A DNA stretch of 64,000 nt from Pseudomonas sp. JUb42 (GCF_024807945.1 NZ_JANUFD010000016.1:1-64000); one strand, 5' to 3'; counted from the first letter of the stretch, positions 40,651 to 49,730 are shown. Translations and numbers: made by a program. Notes: generated by a model from the letters alone, not told the origin.

Positions 40651-42828
40651 TTACAACCCGTTTTTAGCCTTGAACTCCCGACGCCGACGGTGCAGCACCG
40701 GCTCGGTGTAGCCGTTAGGCTGTTTGCCACCTTCAACGACCAGTTCCACCGCCGCCTGGAAAGCGATATTGCTATCGAAATCCGGAGCCAGCGGGCGATA
40801 CAGCGGGTCATTGGCGTTCTGCCGGTCGACCACAGGCGCCATGCGCTTGAGACTTTCCATGACCTGAGCCTGATCAACCACGCCGTGGCGCAGCCAGTTG
40901 GCGATGTGCTGGCTGGAAATACGCAGCGTCGCACGGTCTTCCATCAGGCCGATGTCATTGATGTCCGGCACCTTGGAGCAACCCACACCCTGATCGATCC
41001 AGCGCACGACGTAGCCGAGGATACCCTGGGCGTTGTTGTCCAGCTCGTTCTTGATCTCTTCCGGCGTCCAGTTGGTGTTGGGCGCCAGGGGAATGGTCAA
41101 AATGTCGTCCAGGGAAGCGCGGGCACGCTGGGCCAGTTCGGCCTGGCGGGCGAACACGTCGACTTTGTGGTAGTGCAGGGCATGCAGGGCGGCGGCGGTT
41201 GGCGACGGCACCCAGGCGGTGTTGGCGCCGGCCAGTGGGTGGGCGATTTTCTGTTCCAGCATCGCCGCCATCAGGTCGGGCATGGCCCACATGCCTTTAC
41301 CGATCTGCGCACGGCCTTGCAGGCCGCAGCTCAGGCCGATATCGACGTTCCAGTTCTCGTAGGCCGCAATCCACTTCTCGGCTTTCATCTGCGCCTTGCG
41401 CACGACAGGGCCGGCTTCCATGGAGGTATGGATTTCGTCGCCGGTGCGGTCCAGGAAGCCGGTGTTGATGAACACCACGCGCTCGCTGGCAGCCTTGATA
41501 CAGGCCTTGAGGTTGACCGTGGTGCGGCGCTCCTCGTCCATGATCCCGACTTTCAGGGTGTTGTGCGCCAGGCCCAGGACCTGCTCGATACGGCCGAACA
41601 GTTCGTTGGTGAACGCCGCTTCTTCCGGCCCGTGCATCTTCGGTTTGACGATATACATCGAACCGCTGCGGCTGTTGGCGCGGGAAGTATTGCCCTTGAG
41701 GTTATGGATCGCCGCGAGGCTGGTCAGCAGACCGTCGAGAATGCCTTCGGGCACTTCGTTGCCGTCTTTGTCGAGGATCGCATCGATGGTCATCAGGTGA
41801 CCGACGTTGCGCACGAACAGCAGCGAGCGACCGTGCAGCGTCACCGGCTCGCCGGTGGGCGAGGTGTAGACGCGGTCGGGGTTCATGGTGCGGGTAAAGG
41901 TGCTGCCACCCTTGGACACCGATTCCGATAGATCGCCTTTCATCAGGCCCAGCCAGTTGCGATAAACCACGACCTTGTCATCGGCGTCGACGGCGGCAAT
42001 GGAGTCCTCGCAGTCCATGATGGTGGTCAGGGCCGCTTCCATCAGCACGTCTTTGACGCCTGCGGCGTCGGTCTGGCCGACCGGGCTTGCGGCATCTATC
42101 TGGATTTCGAAGTGCAAACCGTTGTGCTTGAGCAGCACGGTGGTCGGCGCTGCGCTATCGCCCTGGAAGCCGATCAACTGCGCGTCGTCTTTCAGGCCGG
42201 TATTGCTGCCGCCCTTGAGGGTGACGACGAGTTTGCCGTCGATCAGTTTGTAGCCGATGGAATCGACGTGGGAGCCTGCGGCCAGTGGCGCGGCTTCGTC
42301 GAGGAAGGCGCGGGCGAAGGCGATGACCTTGTCGCCGCGGACCTTGTTGTAGCCTTTGCCTTTCTCCGCGCCGTCGGCTTCGCTGATGGCATCGGTGCCA
42401 TACAGTGCGTCGTACAGCGAGCCCCAACGCGCATTCGAGGCGTTCAGGGCGAAACGGGCATTCATCACCGGGACAACCAGCTGCGGGCCGGCCATGCGGG
42501 CGATTTCTTCGTCGACGTTTTGCGTCGAGACCTGGAAGTCCGCTACTTCTGGCAGCAGATAACCGATGTCTTCAAGAAATGCTTTGTAAGCCGGGGCGTC
42601 GTGGGCCTTACCGGCATTGGACTGGTGCCAGGCGTCGATTTTTGCCTGCAAGTCATCACGTTTGGCGAGGAGAGCTTTGTTCTTGGGCGCCAGCTCATGG
42701 ATCAGTGCATCGGCACCGGTCCAGAAAGCGGTTGCATCGAGGCCGGTGCCCGGAATGGCTTCGTCATTCACGAAGTCGAACAGCACTTTGGCGACCTGCA
42801 GGCCACCGACTTGAACGTGTTCAGTCAT
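40651..42828 (-). CDS. glcB: Malate synthase G
   Basis: Condenses glyoxylate with acetyl-CoA to malate, completing the glyoxylate shunt. The ATG at 42828 gives 725 residues, the usual length of form G; a start 22 codons upstream adds unrelated sequence. The Mg-binding and catalytic region is visible as TTIMDCEDSIAAVDADDKV near residue 268 and GRSLLFVRNVGHLMT. The C-terminal third contains WVPSPTAAALHALHYHKVDV and the TIP-like GVGCSKVPDIND. It is a single gene, and its carbon supply links it to acetate and C2 metabolism. Confidence 0.96.
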   Translation of the reverse strand: MTEHVQVGGLQVAKVLFDFVNDEAIPGTGLDATAFWTGADALIHELAPKNKALLAKRDDLQAKIDAWHQSNAGKAHDAPAYKAFLEDIGYLLPEVADFQVSTQNVDEEIARMAGPQLVVPVMNARFALNASNARWGSLYDALYGTDAISEADGAEKGKGYNKVRGDKVIAFARAFLDEAAPLAAGSHVDSIGYKLIDGKLVVTLKGGSNTGLKDDAQLIGFQGDSAAPTTVLLKHNGLHFEIQIDAASPVGQTDAAGVKDVLMEAALTTIMDCEDSIAAVDADDKVVVYRNWLGLMKGDLSESVSKGGSTFTRTMNPDRVYTSPTGEPVTLHGRSLLFVRNVGHLMTIDAILDKDGNEVPEGILDGLLTSLAAIHNLKGNTSRANSRSGSMYIVKPKMHGPEEAAFTNELFGRIEQVLGLAHNTLKVGIMDEERRTTVNLKACIKAASERVVFINTGFLDRTGDEIHTSMEAGPVVRKAQMKAEKWIAAYENWNVDIGLSCGLQGRAQIGKGMWAMPDLMAAMLEQKIAHPLAGANTAWVPSPTAAALHALHYHKVDVFARQAELAQRARASLDDILTIPLAPNTNWTPEEIKNELDNNAQGILGYVVRWIDQGVGCSKVPDINDIGLMEDRATLRISSQHIANWLRHGVVDQAQVMESLKRMAPVVDRQNANDPLYRPLAPDFDSNIAFQAAVELVVEGGKQPNGYTEPVLHRRRREFKAKNGL

Positions 42829-43138
42829 TGCATTTGCCTCACTCTGCTCAGCTTTAGCGTTCTTCTGGGAGCGCTGTCTTGTTAGCGCCAACAATTATGT
42901 AGTGCGCGACGGCGGATACTACATGATGATTGGCGACGTGAAAATGAGACTGAAGGATGTCACCAAACGACTGGATTGGCATCGTTAGTCACGTTAAGGA
43001 GATCGATGCTCGCAAACGAGCGGGCGATTGTTCCAGATAACACTTCATTTTGTACACAGTTTGCGTTTTTCGGCCTTGCCACGCTTTGCCGGGCCTTGCC
43101 TATACTTGCCCAACATTCAGGACATGAGGAATCGACCT
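42829..43138. promoter_or_regulatory. Divergent glcB / gcvR-like promoter region
   Basis: No gene is seen in these 310 bases. A TATACT at 43101-43106 with TTGCCA 19 bases upstream (43076-43081) is a fair -10/-35 pair for the rightward gene; the spacing is two bases long. The glcB promoter was not located. Confidence 0.4.
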
Positions 43139-43654
43139 GTGGACCATATTGTCGTCACCGTTTTTGCCGCAGACCGGCCGGGCCTGGTCGAACGTATCGC
43201 CCAGTGCATCGGCGATCATCAGGGTAACTGGCTGGAGAGCCGTATGGCACGCATGGCCGGGCAATTCACCGGCATCGTGCGTATCGGCATCGCCATTGAG
43301 CAGCAGGCCGAGCTGAAAAAAGCCCTGCGCGAGCTGGCGGTGCATGGCATCCAGGTACTGTTTGCCGAAAACGATATCGAACCCACCGCTGTATGGAAGC
43401 ACATCAATATGGAATTGGTGGGCAATGATCGCCCCGGTATCGTCCGCGAGATTACCCGCCTGCTGGCGGAGCAGGGCGTCAACGTCGAGCGCTTGGTGAC
43501 TGATGTACGCCCGGCACCGATGAGCAGCGAAATGCTGTTCCACGCCGAAGCGATCCTCGGCATGCCCCTGACCCTGCCCCTGGAAACCCTGCAGAAACAC
43601 CTGGAAACCCTGGCCGATGACTTGATGGTAGAGCTGGTGCTCAAGGAAGACTGA
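43139..43654 (+). CDS. ACT-domain protein, GcvR-like glycine cleavage regulator
   Basis: A 171-residue protein made of two ACT domains: VVTVFAADRPGLVERIAQCI at residues 5-24, and a second starting at NMELVGNDRPGIVREITR near residue 92. This is the layout of GcvR, which in E. coli represses the glycine cleavage genes with GcvA. The start is a GTG at 43139, eight bases after GAGGA; no ATG fits better. Given the glycine-rich metabolism of the window, a glycine-linked regulatory role is plausible but not shown. Confidence 0.85.
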   Translation: MDHIVVTVFAADRPGLVERIAQCIGDHQGNWLESRMARMAGQFTGIVRIGIAIEQQAELKKALRELAVHGIQVLFAENDIEPTAVWKHINMELVGNDRPGIVREITRLLAEQGVNVERLVTDVRPAPMSSEMLFHAEAILGMPLTLPLETLQKHLETLADDLMVELVLKED

Positions 43655-43682
43655 GGTTATCCCACGTTTTCCTGCGCCTGCC

Positions 43683-43803
43683 TGTGGATAACCTGTATAG
43701 ACGGAGCTGCACACCACGTTTTACAAGGGGTTGCGTGAGCTGATCAAAAAATAGTCAGTGAGCCGGGGTTGTGCACAAATAGCTTTAACGAGGCTGTGGA
43801 TAA
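43683..43803 (+). repeat. Second DnaA-box repeat locus
   Basis: Two TGTGGATAA words (43683-43691 and 43795-43803), a TTGTGCACA between them, and TGATCA followed by TAGTCA reproduce the elements of the array at 2929-3526 in the same orientation. The phrase CTGCCTGTGGATAA matches unit 4 of that array almost exactly. It lies after the gcvR-like gene. Confidence 0.75.
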
Positions 43804-43818
43804 CCTTGGGAGTGATGC

Positions 43819-43866
43819 CTGCAAGCCAGGATTTACCTGGCTTGCAGCGGTCTGGTTGTTTTTTGT
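43819..43866. terminator. Hairpin terminator between gcvR-like gene and rarD
   Basis: CTGCAAGCCAGG-ATTTA-CCTGGCTTGCAG, a twelve-pair perfect stem, followed by a T-rich run ending in TTTTTT. It can end transcription of the gcvR-like gene and perhaps rarD from the other side. Confidence 0.8.
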
Positions 43867-43887
43867 ACAGGTTTTGCTGAGTCTAAG

Positions 43888-44775
43888 TCAGGCCCTGCGG
43901 CGCAGATTGAACCAGGCATCCACGCTGTAGACCGCCAGGCCCGCCCAGATAAAGGCGAAGGTCACCAGTGTCGCCGGTGCCAGATGCTCGTTGAACAGCA
44001 GTACGGCCTGGGCCAGTACCAGAGTCGGGGCGATGTACTGCAGGAAACCCAGCGTTGTGTAGGGCAGATGCCGGGCAGCGGCATTGAACGACACCAGCGG
44101 CACCAGGGTGATCGGCCCAGCGGCCGCCAGCCACAGCGCTTGTGACGTACTCCAGAACTCGGGTTGAGCGCTATGGGCCATGGGGTTGAACAACAACCAG
44201 GCCAATGCCAAGGGCACCAGTATCCAGGTTTCCACCACCAGCCCAGGCAAGGCTGCAACGGGCGCTTGCTTACGGATCAAACCGTAGAAACCAAAGGTCA
44301 GCGCCAGCGCCAGGGACACCCACGGCAGGCTGCCGACCTGCCAGACCTGCTGCGCCACCCCGATCACCGCCAGGCCCACCGCCAGCCATTGCAGCGGCCG
44401 CAGGCGCTCACGTAGCAGCAGCATGCCCAGCATCACGTTGACCAGCGGGTTGATGAAGTAGCCGAGGCTGGCCTCGACCATGCGATCGTTATTCACCGCC
44501 CACACGTAGATCAGCCAGTTGGAGGCGATCAGCGTGCCACTACCGGCCAGAATCGCCAGGCGGCGTGGATTATCGCGCAGCTCGCGCCACCAGCCGGGGT
44601 GTTTCCACACCAACAGCAGCAACGACCCGGAAATCGCCGACCAGATGGCCCGGTTGACGATGATCTCCACGGCAGGCACCGAGGCGAGCAGTTTGAAGTA
44701 GATCGGGAAAAGACCCCAGATGATGTAGGCCGTCAGGCCCAGAATGTACCCGCGACGCGGGTTGGCGGCTTGCAT
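43888..44775 (-). CDS. rarD: RarD-type EamA transporter
   Basis: A 295-residue inner-membrane protein with about ten hydrophobic helices, of the drug/metabolite transporter superfamily. Family marks are RRGYILGLTAYIIWGLFPIY at the N terminus, VNRAIWSAISG, NWLIYVWAVN and GYFINPLVNVMLG, all typical of RarD (first linked to chloramphenicol sensitivity). The substrate is unknown. It is the only gene between the DnaA-box locus and an inverted repeat. Confidence 0.9.
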   Translation of the reverse strand: MQAANPRRGYILGLTAYIIWGLFPIYFKLLASVPAVEIIVNRAIWSAISGSLLLLVWKHPGWWRELRDNPRRLAILAGSGTLIASNWLIYVWAVNNDRMVEASLGYFINPLVNVMLGMLLLRERLRPLQWLAVGLAVIGVAQQVWQVGSLPWVSLALALTFGFYGLIRKQAPVAALPGLVVETWILVPLALAWLLFNPMAHSAQPEFWSTSQALWLAAAGPITLVPLVSFNAAARHLPYTTLGFLQYIAPTLVLAQAVLLFNEHLAPATLVTFAFIWAGLAVYSVDAWFNLRRRA

Positions 44776-44827
44776 GTGTCGTCCCTGGAAAAAGGTGGAC
44801 CTTATTTGAATGTGATGCGCGCTCCTC

Positions 44828-44880
44828 GCAGGACCGGCTTTAGCCGGGAGTGCTCCCTCCGGGATAAAGCCGGTCCTACG
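44828..44880. repeat. Inverted repeat, GGACCGGCTTTAGCC family
   Basis: Arms AGGACCGGCTTTAGCCGGGA and TAAAGCCGGTCCTACG with a short centre. A longer member of this family lies at 53816-53907. Confidence 0.85.
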
Positions 44881-44891
44881 GTGGGATGTGT

Positions 44892-45866
44892 TCAGAACAG
44901 CTTCAACGGCTCTTCATTCAGCGCCGACATCTGCTCACGCAAGGCGAGGATATGGTCGCCCCAATAACGCTCGTTGCCGAACCAGGGGAAGCTGTGGGGG
45001 AACGCCGGGTCGTCCCAGCGCCGGGCCAGCCAGGCGCTGTAGTGCATCAGACGCAGGGCGCGCAGCGGCTCGATCAGTGCCAGTTCGCGGGGGTCGAAGT
45101 CGTGGAACTCGCCGTAGCCGTCCATCAGCTCCGACAGCTGGCTCAGGCACTCCTGGTGATCACCGGCCAGCATCATCCAGATATCCTGCACCGCCGGGCC
45201 CATACGGCAGTCGTCGAGGTCGACGATATGGAACACTTCGTCACGACACATCATGTTGCCGGGGTGGCAGTCGCCATGGATGCGGATATTGGTATGGGTG
45301 GTCCTGGCGTAGACATCCTCGACGCGCTTGAGCAGGTCCTTGGCCACGGACTCGTAGGCTGGCAGCAGGCTGCGCGGGATGCAGTCGTTGTTCAGCAGGT
45401 AGTTGACCGAGGCATGGCCGAAGTTTTCCACCGCCAGGGCTTCGCGATGTTCGAACGGCTTGGTCGCGCCTACCGCATGCAGGCGCCCGAGCAACTGGCC
45501 CAGGCGGTGCAACTGATCGAGATTGCCCGGCTCCGGCGCACGGCCGCCACGGCGGGGAAACAGAGTGAAGCGGAAGCCGGCGTGTTCGAACAGGGTGCGA
45601 CCTTCATGCACCAGGGGCGCGACGACGGGCACTTCGACGGCGGCCAGTTCGGCAGTAAAACTGTGTTCTTCCAGAATGGCTTCGGTGGTCCAGCGCTGCG
45701 GCCGGTAGAACTTGGCGATCAGCGGCTGCGACTCTTCAATACCGACCTGATAGACGCGATTCTCGTAGCTGTTGAGCGCGAGGATGCGGGCGTCACTGAG
45801 AAAACCGATGCTTTCAACGGCATCGAGCACCAGGTCGGGGGTAAGTGTTGAGAACGGATGGGCCAT
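44892..45866 (-). CDS. srkA: Stress response kinase A (YihE/RdoA family)
   Basis: A 324-residue Ser/Thr kinase of the aminoglycoside-phosphotransferase fold. The ATP-binding Lys lies in PLIAKFYRPQRW near residue 50; the catalytic block is IHGDCHPGNMMC near residue 200, followed by the Mg-binding VDLDDCRMGPAVQD. In E. coli the protein protects against envelope and Cpx-linked stress death. The ATG at 45866 removes 74 upstream codons that read through a REP pair. It is usually followed by dsbA in enterics, but not here. Confidence 0.92.
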   Translation of the reverse strand: MAHPFSTLTPDLVLDAVESIGFLSDARILALNSYENRVYQVGIEESQPLIAKFYRPQRWTTEAILEEHSFTAELAAVEVPVVAPLVHEGRTLFEHAGFRFTLFPRRGGRAPEPGNLDQLHRLGQLLGRLHAVGATKPFEHREALAVENFGHASVNYLLNNDCIPRSLLPAYESVAKDLLKRVEDVYARTTHTNIRIHGDCHPGNMMCRDEVFHIVDLDDCRMGPAVQDIWMMLAGDHQECLSQLSELMDGYGEFHDFDPRELALIEPLRALRLMHYSAWLARRWDDPAFPHSFPWFGNERYWGDHILALREQMSALNEEPLKLF

Positions 45867-45947
45867 GCTGACTCCTGCGCGCAGCAGGCGGCTGCGTCGG
45901 GCCAGAGATGTTAGCGCACCCGGCACGTGATGACATAACTCGATCCC

Positions 45948-46040
45948 GTTGGAGCGAGGCTTGCCCGCGAAGGCCGTGTTATTAACGATAAATCCATGTC
46001 GGATGTACCGACCTCTTCGCGGGCAAGCCTCGCTCCAACG
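45948..46040. repeat. REP pair, GTTGGAGCGAGGCTTGCCC family
   Basis: Complementary arms with GTTGGAGC and GCTCCAAC ends, 93 bases overall, between phoX and the divergent-side upstream region of srkA on the same strand. Confidence 0.9.
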
Positions 46041-46065
46041 GATTACCCCGTTGGCCAAATAATTG

Positions 46066-47970
46066 TCACGCCCCGACAATCCCACCATCTTCCCGACTGA
46101 TCACCATCACCGACGAGCGTGGCTTGCCATTCGGCAGGTGCTCGGGAAAGGTCGAGCCGCCATTCTCGCCGGGGTGCTGGATGCCGACGAACAGCGTGCG
46201 CTGGTCCGGCGAGAAGCTGATTCCGGTGACTTCACAGCCGATCGGCCCGACCATAAAGCGGCGAATCTCGCCGCTGTGCGGGTCGGCGCAGAGCATCTGG
46301 TTATTGCCCATTCCGGCGAAGTCCCCGGCATTGCTCATGTCGCCATCGGTGAGAATCCACAGGCGCCCGGCCTTGTCGAAACCCAGGCCGTCCGGGCTGT
46401 TGAACATGTGCTGCGGGGTGATATTGCTCGAACCGCCCTGGGGTGTACCGGCATGTACGCTCGGGTTGCCGGCCACCACGAACAGGTCCCAGGCAAAGCT
46501 CATGGCCGCGGCGTCGTCGCCACTTTCCTGCCAGCGCAGGATCTGCCCGTACTGGTTCTTCGCCCGTGGGTTAGGGCCGCCGACCGGCTGACCGTCGTCG
46601 CCGCGTTTGACGTTGTTGGTCAGGGTGCAATAGACCTTGCCGTCCTTGGGGCTGACCACGATCCATTCCGGGCGGTCCATACGCGTGGCCTTGATCACAC
46701 TGGCAGCCAGGCGCGCATGGATCAGCACTTCAGCCTGACTGGCAAAGCCACTGCTGGCATCGATGCCATGTTTGCCGTGGCTCAGCTCGACCCATTCGCC
46801 CTTGCCTTTCGGGTGGTCCGGGTTGCTGTCGCCGCCATCGAAGCGCGCCACGTACAGCGTGCCGTGGTCCAGCAGGTCGCGGTTGGCTTTGGCATTCTTG
46901 TGATTGATCTTGTCGCGGCTGATGAATTTGTAGATGAACTCGCCGCGCTCATCGTCGCCCATATACACCACGGCGCGACCGTCTTTGGTCTCGGTCAGGG
47001 CGGCGTTTTCATGCTTGAAGCGGCCCAGGGCGGTGCGTTTGACCGGCGTGGATTGCGGGTCGAACGGATCGATCTCGACGACCCAGCCATGGCGATTGAT
47101 CTCATTGGGGTTCTTCGCCAGATCGAAACGCTCGTCGTGTTGATGCCAGTTGATTTCTTTGCTGGCCACCACCGCGCCGTAGCGCTTGATGCCTGCATCG
47201 AACTTCTGCTCGGCGTTGCTGCTGCCGAAGCAATCGGTGAAGTTCTCTTCGCAGGTCAGGTAAGTCCCCCAGGGGGTCATACCGTTGGCGCAGTTCTGGA
47301 AGGTGCCCAGAACCTTGGTGCCGGTGGCGTCGGCGGCGGTCTTCAGCCAATCATGCCCGGCAGCGGGGCCGCCCAGACGAATCGGCGTATTGCCGTGGAT
47401 GCGGCGGTTGTATTTCGACCCCTGAACGAACTGCCACTGGCCGTTCTTGTGCTGCACCTCGATGACCGACACGCCCTCGCTGGCCAGGGCCTTGCGCACG
47501 TCCTCGGCCGATTGCGGCGCCTGGCCGTGATCGAACAGGTAGCGGTAGTTGGTGTATTCGTTGTTGATCGCCATCAGCGCGCGATTGCCGTCGCCGGGCA
47601 TGGGGAACAGGCTCATGCCGTCGTTGTTGTCGCCGAACTGCACTTCCTGAGCCTCGGCGCTGCCCTTGCCGCTTGGGTCGAACGCCGGGCCGCCCGCTTG
47701 CAGTGGCTGGCCCCAGCTGATCAGTACCGAAGACTTATAGCCCGGTGGCAGGCTGATGCTGTCGGCGGTGGCGGCGGGGATGCTGGCAAAGCCCAGCAGT
47801 TTGCTCGAGGCCTCGCTGACACCGGCAGCCAATGCGCTGCGGCTCAGCAGGTTGCCGCCCAGAAACATGGCTGCGCCGCACAAGGCGCCAGCGCTGATAA
47901 AACGACGGCGGCTAAGGCCGACCATTTGTTCGAGATCGGTGCTTTGGTTTTCTTCTAACAGGCTCATCAT
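46066..47970 (-). CDS. phoX: PhoX-family alkaline phosphatase
   Basis: A secreted Ca/Fe-dependent phosphatase of 634 residues. The N terminus has a Tat signal, SRRRFISAGALCGAA near residues 20-34, so it should be exported folded by Tat. Family marks include NEYTNYRYLFDHG, LTCEENFTDCFG and the metal-site region WVVEIDPFDP, with LWILTDGDMSN later. The start at 47970 or the next codon both fit the GGGAG upstream. A Pho-box-like triple repeat lies about 50 bases upstream, consistent with induction by phosphate starvation. Confidence 0.93.
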   Translation of the reverse strand: MMSLLEENQSTDLEQMVGLSRRRFISAGALCGAAMFLGGNLLSRSALAAGVSEASSKLLGFASIPAATADSISLPPGYKSSVLISWGQPLQAGGPAFDPSGKGSAEAQEVQFGDNNDGMSLFPMPGDGNRALMAINNEYTNYRYLFDHGQAPQSAEDVRKALASEGVSVIEVQHKNGQWQFVQGSKYNRRIHGNTPIRLGGPAAGHDWLKTAADATGTKVLGTFQNCANGMTPWGTYLTCEENFTDCFGSSNAEQKFDAGIKRYGAVVASKEINWHQHDERFDLAKNPNEINRHGWVVEIDPFDPQSTPVKRTALGRFKHENAALTETKDGRAVVYMGDDERGEFIYKFISRDKINHKNAKANRDLLDHGTLYVARFDGGDSNPDHPKGKGEWVELSHGKHGIDASSGFASQAEVLIHARLAASVIKATRMDRPEWIVVSPKDGKVYCTLTNNVKRGDDGQPVGGPNPRAKNQYGQILRWQESGDDAAAMSFAWDLFVVAGNPSVHAGTPQGGSSNITPQHMFNSPDGLGFDKAGRLWILTDGDMSNAGDFAGMGNNQMLCADPHSGEIRRFMVGPIGCEVTGISFSPDQRTLFVGIQHPGENGGSTFPEHLPNGKPRSSVMVISREDGGIVGA

Positions 47971-48016
47971 CACGGCTCCCTGCGGATTTTGTGGCCGCAA
48001 CCTTAGGCAGGGAGAG

Positions 48017-48045
48017 ATGACGGAATTATGGCGAAACAGTGACCG
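48017..48045 (-). promoter_or_regulatory. Pho-box-like repeats upstream of phoX
   Basis: On the minus strand, CGGTCAC, TCGCCAT and CCGTCAT lie with exactly four bases between each, an 11-base period. The last is a six-of-seven match to the PhoB half-site CTGTCAT; the others are weaker. Position relative to the phoX start suits PhoB activation. Confidence 0.6.
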
Positions 48046-48052
48046 GGTCGGC

Positions 48053-48817
48053 CTAAACCGTGGTGCCCAGCAGCACCATCGTCGGGTCGAATTGCACCTG
48101 TACCGGGCTGTCGATTTTCAGCTGCAAGGCTGAAAGCTGCGCCTGCTCTGCCAGCGCGCACAATGTCTGGCCACTTGCCAGAGTGATTTTGACTTCGCTG
48201 GGGCCATCTTCGGCGTCGAGAATTTCCTCGATTTTACCGCTCAAGGAATTGTATCCACTTGTTGCTGGCTGCCCGACTGGCAGCAGCTGCAACCAACCGG
48301 CCTTGATTAGCGCCATCACTTCAGTGCCCGTTTCCAGATGCAGACGCACCGTGCTGTCATGGGTAATCTGCGACTCGATAAACAGGTCCCCTGCCAGCGC
48401 CAGGCGCACCAGCGCCTTATGGCCATGTCGGGTAATGGTGTCGATACGCCCAAGCAACTGATTACGCGCACTGGTATGCAAAGTCAGACGGTTAAGCAAC
48501 TGCAAATCAGTGCTTTCCTCGGTGGCCTCCAGCACCTGCGCCTGCAACAACTGCAAACGCTGATACAGGCGCAATACCCGCTCACCCTCAGCCGACAACT
48601 TCGCCCCGCCACCGCCGCGCCCACCGACACTGCGCTCCACCAAGGGCTTCTGCGCCAGGTTATTCAACTCATCGATGGCATCCCAGGTCGCCTTGTAACT
48701 CAACCCGGCACTCTTCGCCGCCCGAGTAATCGAGCCCTGCTCGGCAATGTGCTGCAACAGGGCGATACGCTGCGGGCGGTGGACCATATGTTGCGTAAGG
48801 AGGGTGGGCAGGGGCAT
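48053..48817 (-). CDS. modE: Molybdate-responsive regulator ModE
   Basis: A 254-residue transcription factor. The N-terminal winged helix (IAEQGSITRAAKSAGLSYKATWDAIDELN) carries the typical SYKAAW-type motif and GGRGGGGAKLS wing. The C-terminal half has two tandem TOBE/Mop domains (TSARNQLLGRIDTITRHGH and TSGYNSLSGKIEEILDAEDG) that bind molybdate. It normally represses modABC; those genes are not in the window. Start at ATG 48817, full length for the family. Confidence 0.94.
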   Translation of the reverse strand: MPLPTLLTQHMVHRPQRIALLQHIAEQGSITRAAKSAGLSYKATWDAIDELNNLAQKPLVERSVGGRGGGGAKLSAEGERVLRLYQRLQLLQAQVLEATEESTDLQLLNRLTLHTSARNQLLGRIDTITRHGHKALVRLALAGDLFIESQITHDSTVRLHLETGTEVMALIKAGWLQLLPVGQPATSGYNSLSGKIEEILDAEDGPSEVKITLASGQTLCALAEQAQLSALQLKIDSPVQVQFDPTMVLLGTTV

Positions 48818-48995
48818 GGCTGGCAGTTTGGCTTGTGACTGATGAGCGCCGAGTGTAAGCCAAATTACCGATTAGCAGCGTTCCTGCGCCTTTGTTTGGG
48901 TGGCATCGGTGTCATGTCTATGGATGAAAGAAAAGCTCTCACCTATCATTTCAAATCAATAGCTGGATCGTGTCTGATAGGAGGATTCTCGGTTT

Positions 48996-49730
48996 TCAAT
49001 CCCCCGGCTTCGGCGTCCGCGCCAAGCAATAAACATCCACCTGCCGCGCCCCTGCCTTGATCAATATTTGTGCAATGACATCTGCCGTCGATCCGGTCGT
49101 CAGTACGTCATCCACTAGCGCCACATGGCGTCCCTGCAAGCCATGCCCATCAGCCACGGTAAAAGCCCCGCTCAGGTTGCGTTTGCGCGCCTTGGCGTCC
49201 AGGCCTTGTTGGGCCGTCGTTTCGCGGGTGCGTTGCAGCCAGTGTTCGGCAACCGGCAGCTCTAATTGTTCGCCTAGCCACCTGGCCAGCATGGCGGCCT
49301 GGTTGTAGCCGCGCTGGCGCAGGCGTTTGCTGGCCAGGGGCACTGGCAGCAGAAAATCCGGGCGGGGCAGGGCGTCGTCGAAGCGGTGTTGCAGCAATTG
49401 CCCCAGCAGTTCGGCCAGCAGACGGCCCATGGGCCACTGGGCTTGATGCTTGAAGCGTGTGACCAGCGCGTCGATGGGGAAGTCGTAATGCCAGGGAGCC
49501 AGAACCTGGCTGAACGCTGGCGGGTGTCTGCTACAGGCTGCGCAGGTCAGGCCGTCCATGGGCATCGGCAGCGCACAGCATATGCACTGATCGCCGAGCC
49601 ACGGCAACTCGGCCTCGCAGGCGACGCAGATGGGCAGTGCCGCATCGGTGCGTTCATCGCATAGCAGGCAGGTTTGGTTGTTTTTTAACCAGATGTAAAC
49701 CTGATGATTGCTCTGTGGTTGACAGCGCAT
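48996..49730 (-). CDS. comF: ComF-family phosphoribosyltransferase-like protein
   Basis: A 244-residue protein of the ComF/GntX family linked to DNA uptake. The N-terminal part holds a double zinc finger (CLLC, CVAC, CICC and CAAC Cys pairs between residues 21 and 66). The C-terminal half is a phosphoribosyltransferase fold with the PRPP loop VALVDDVLTTGSTA near residue 207. It is divergent from bioB, a conserved arrangement in pseudomonads. The BirA-like operator overlaps its first ten or so codons; no later start codon would keep the zinc fingers. Confidence 0.9.
   Translation of the reverse strand: MRCQPQSNHQVYIWLKNNQTCLLCDERTDAALPICVACEAELPWLGDQCICCALPMPMDGLTCAACSRHPPAFSQVLAPWHYDFPIDALVTRFKHQAQWPMGRLLAELLGQLLQHRFDDALPRPDFLLPVPLASKRLRQRGYNQAAMLARWLGEQLELPVAEHWLQRTRETTAQQGLDAKARKRNLSGAFTVADGHGLQGRHVALVDDVLTTGSTADVIAQILIKAGARQVDVYCLARTPKPGD
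49693..49725 (+). promoter_or_regulatory. BirA-like biotin operator
   Basis: TGTAAACC and GGTTGACA arms are separated by 15 bases (49702-49716). The arms fit the proteobacterial biotin-repressor palindrome TTGTAAACC-N15-GGTTTACAA with one mismatch in the right arm's core and end-base differences. The site lies about 120 bases upstream of bioB, and within the comF coding start. Confidence 0.7.

Noticed and set aside
46063..47958. A 631-codon frame opposite phoX
   Set aside because: Shadow of the Tat-exported phosphatase, with no recognisable domain.
48842..49060. A 72-codon frame between modE and comF
   Set aside because: No ribosome site, overlaps the comF end, and no convincing composition.
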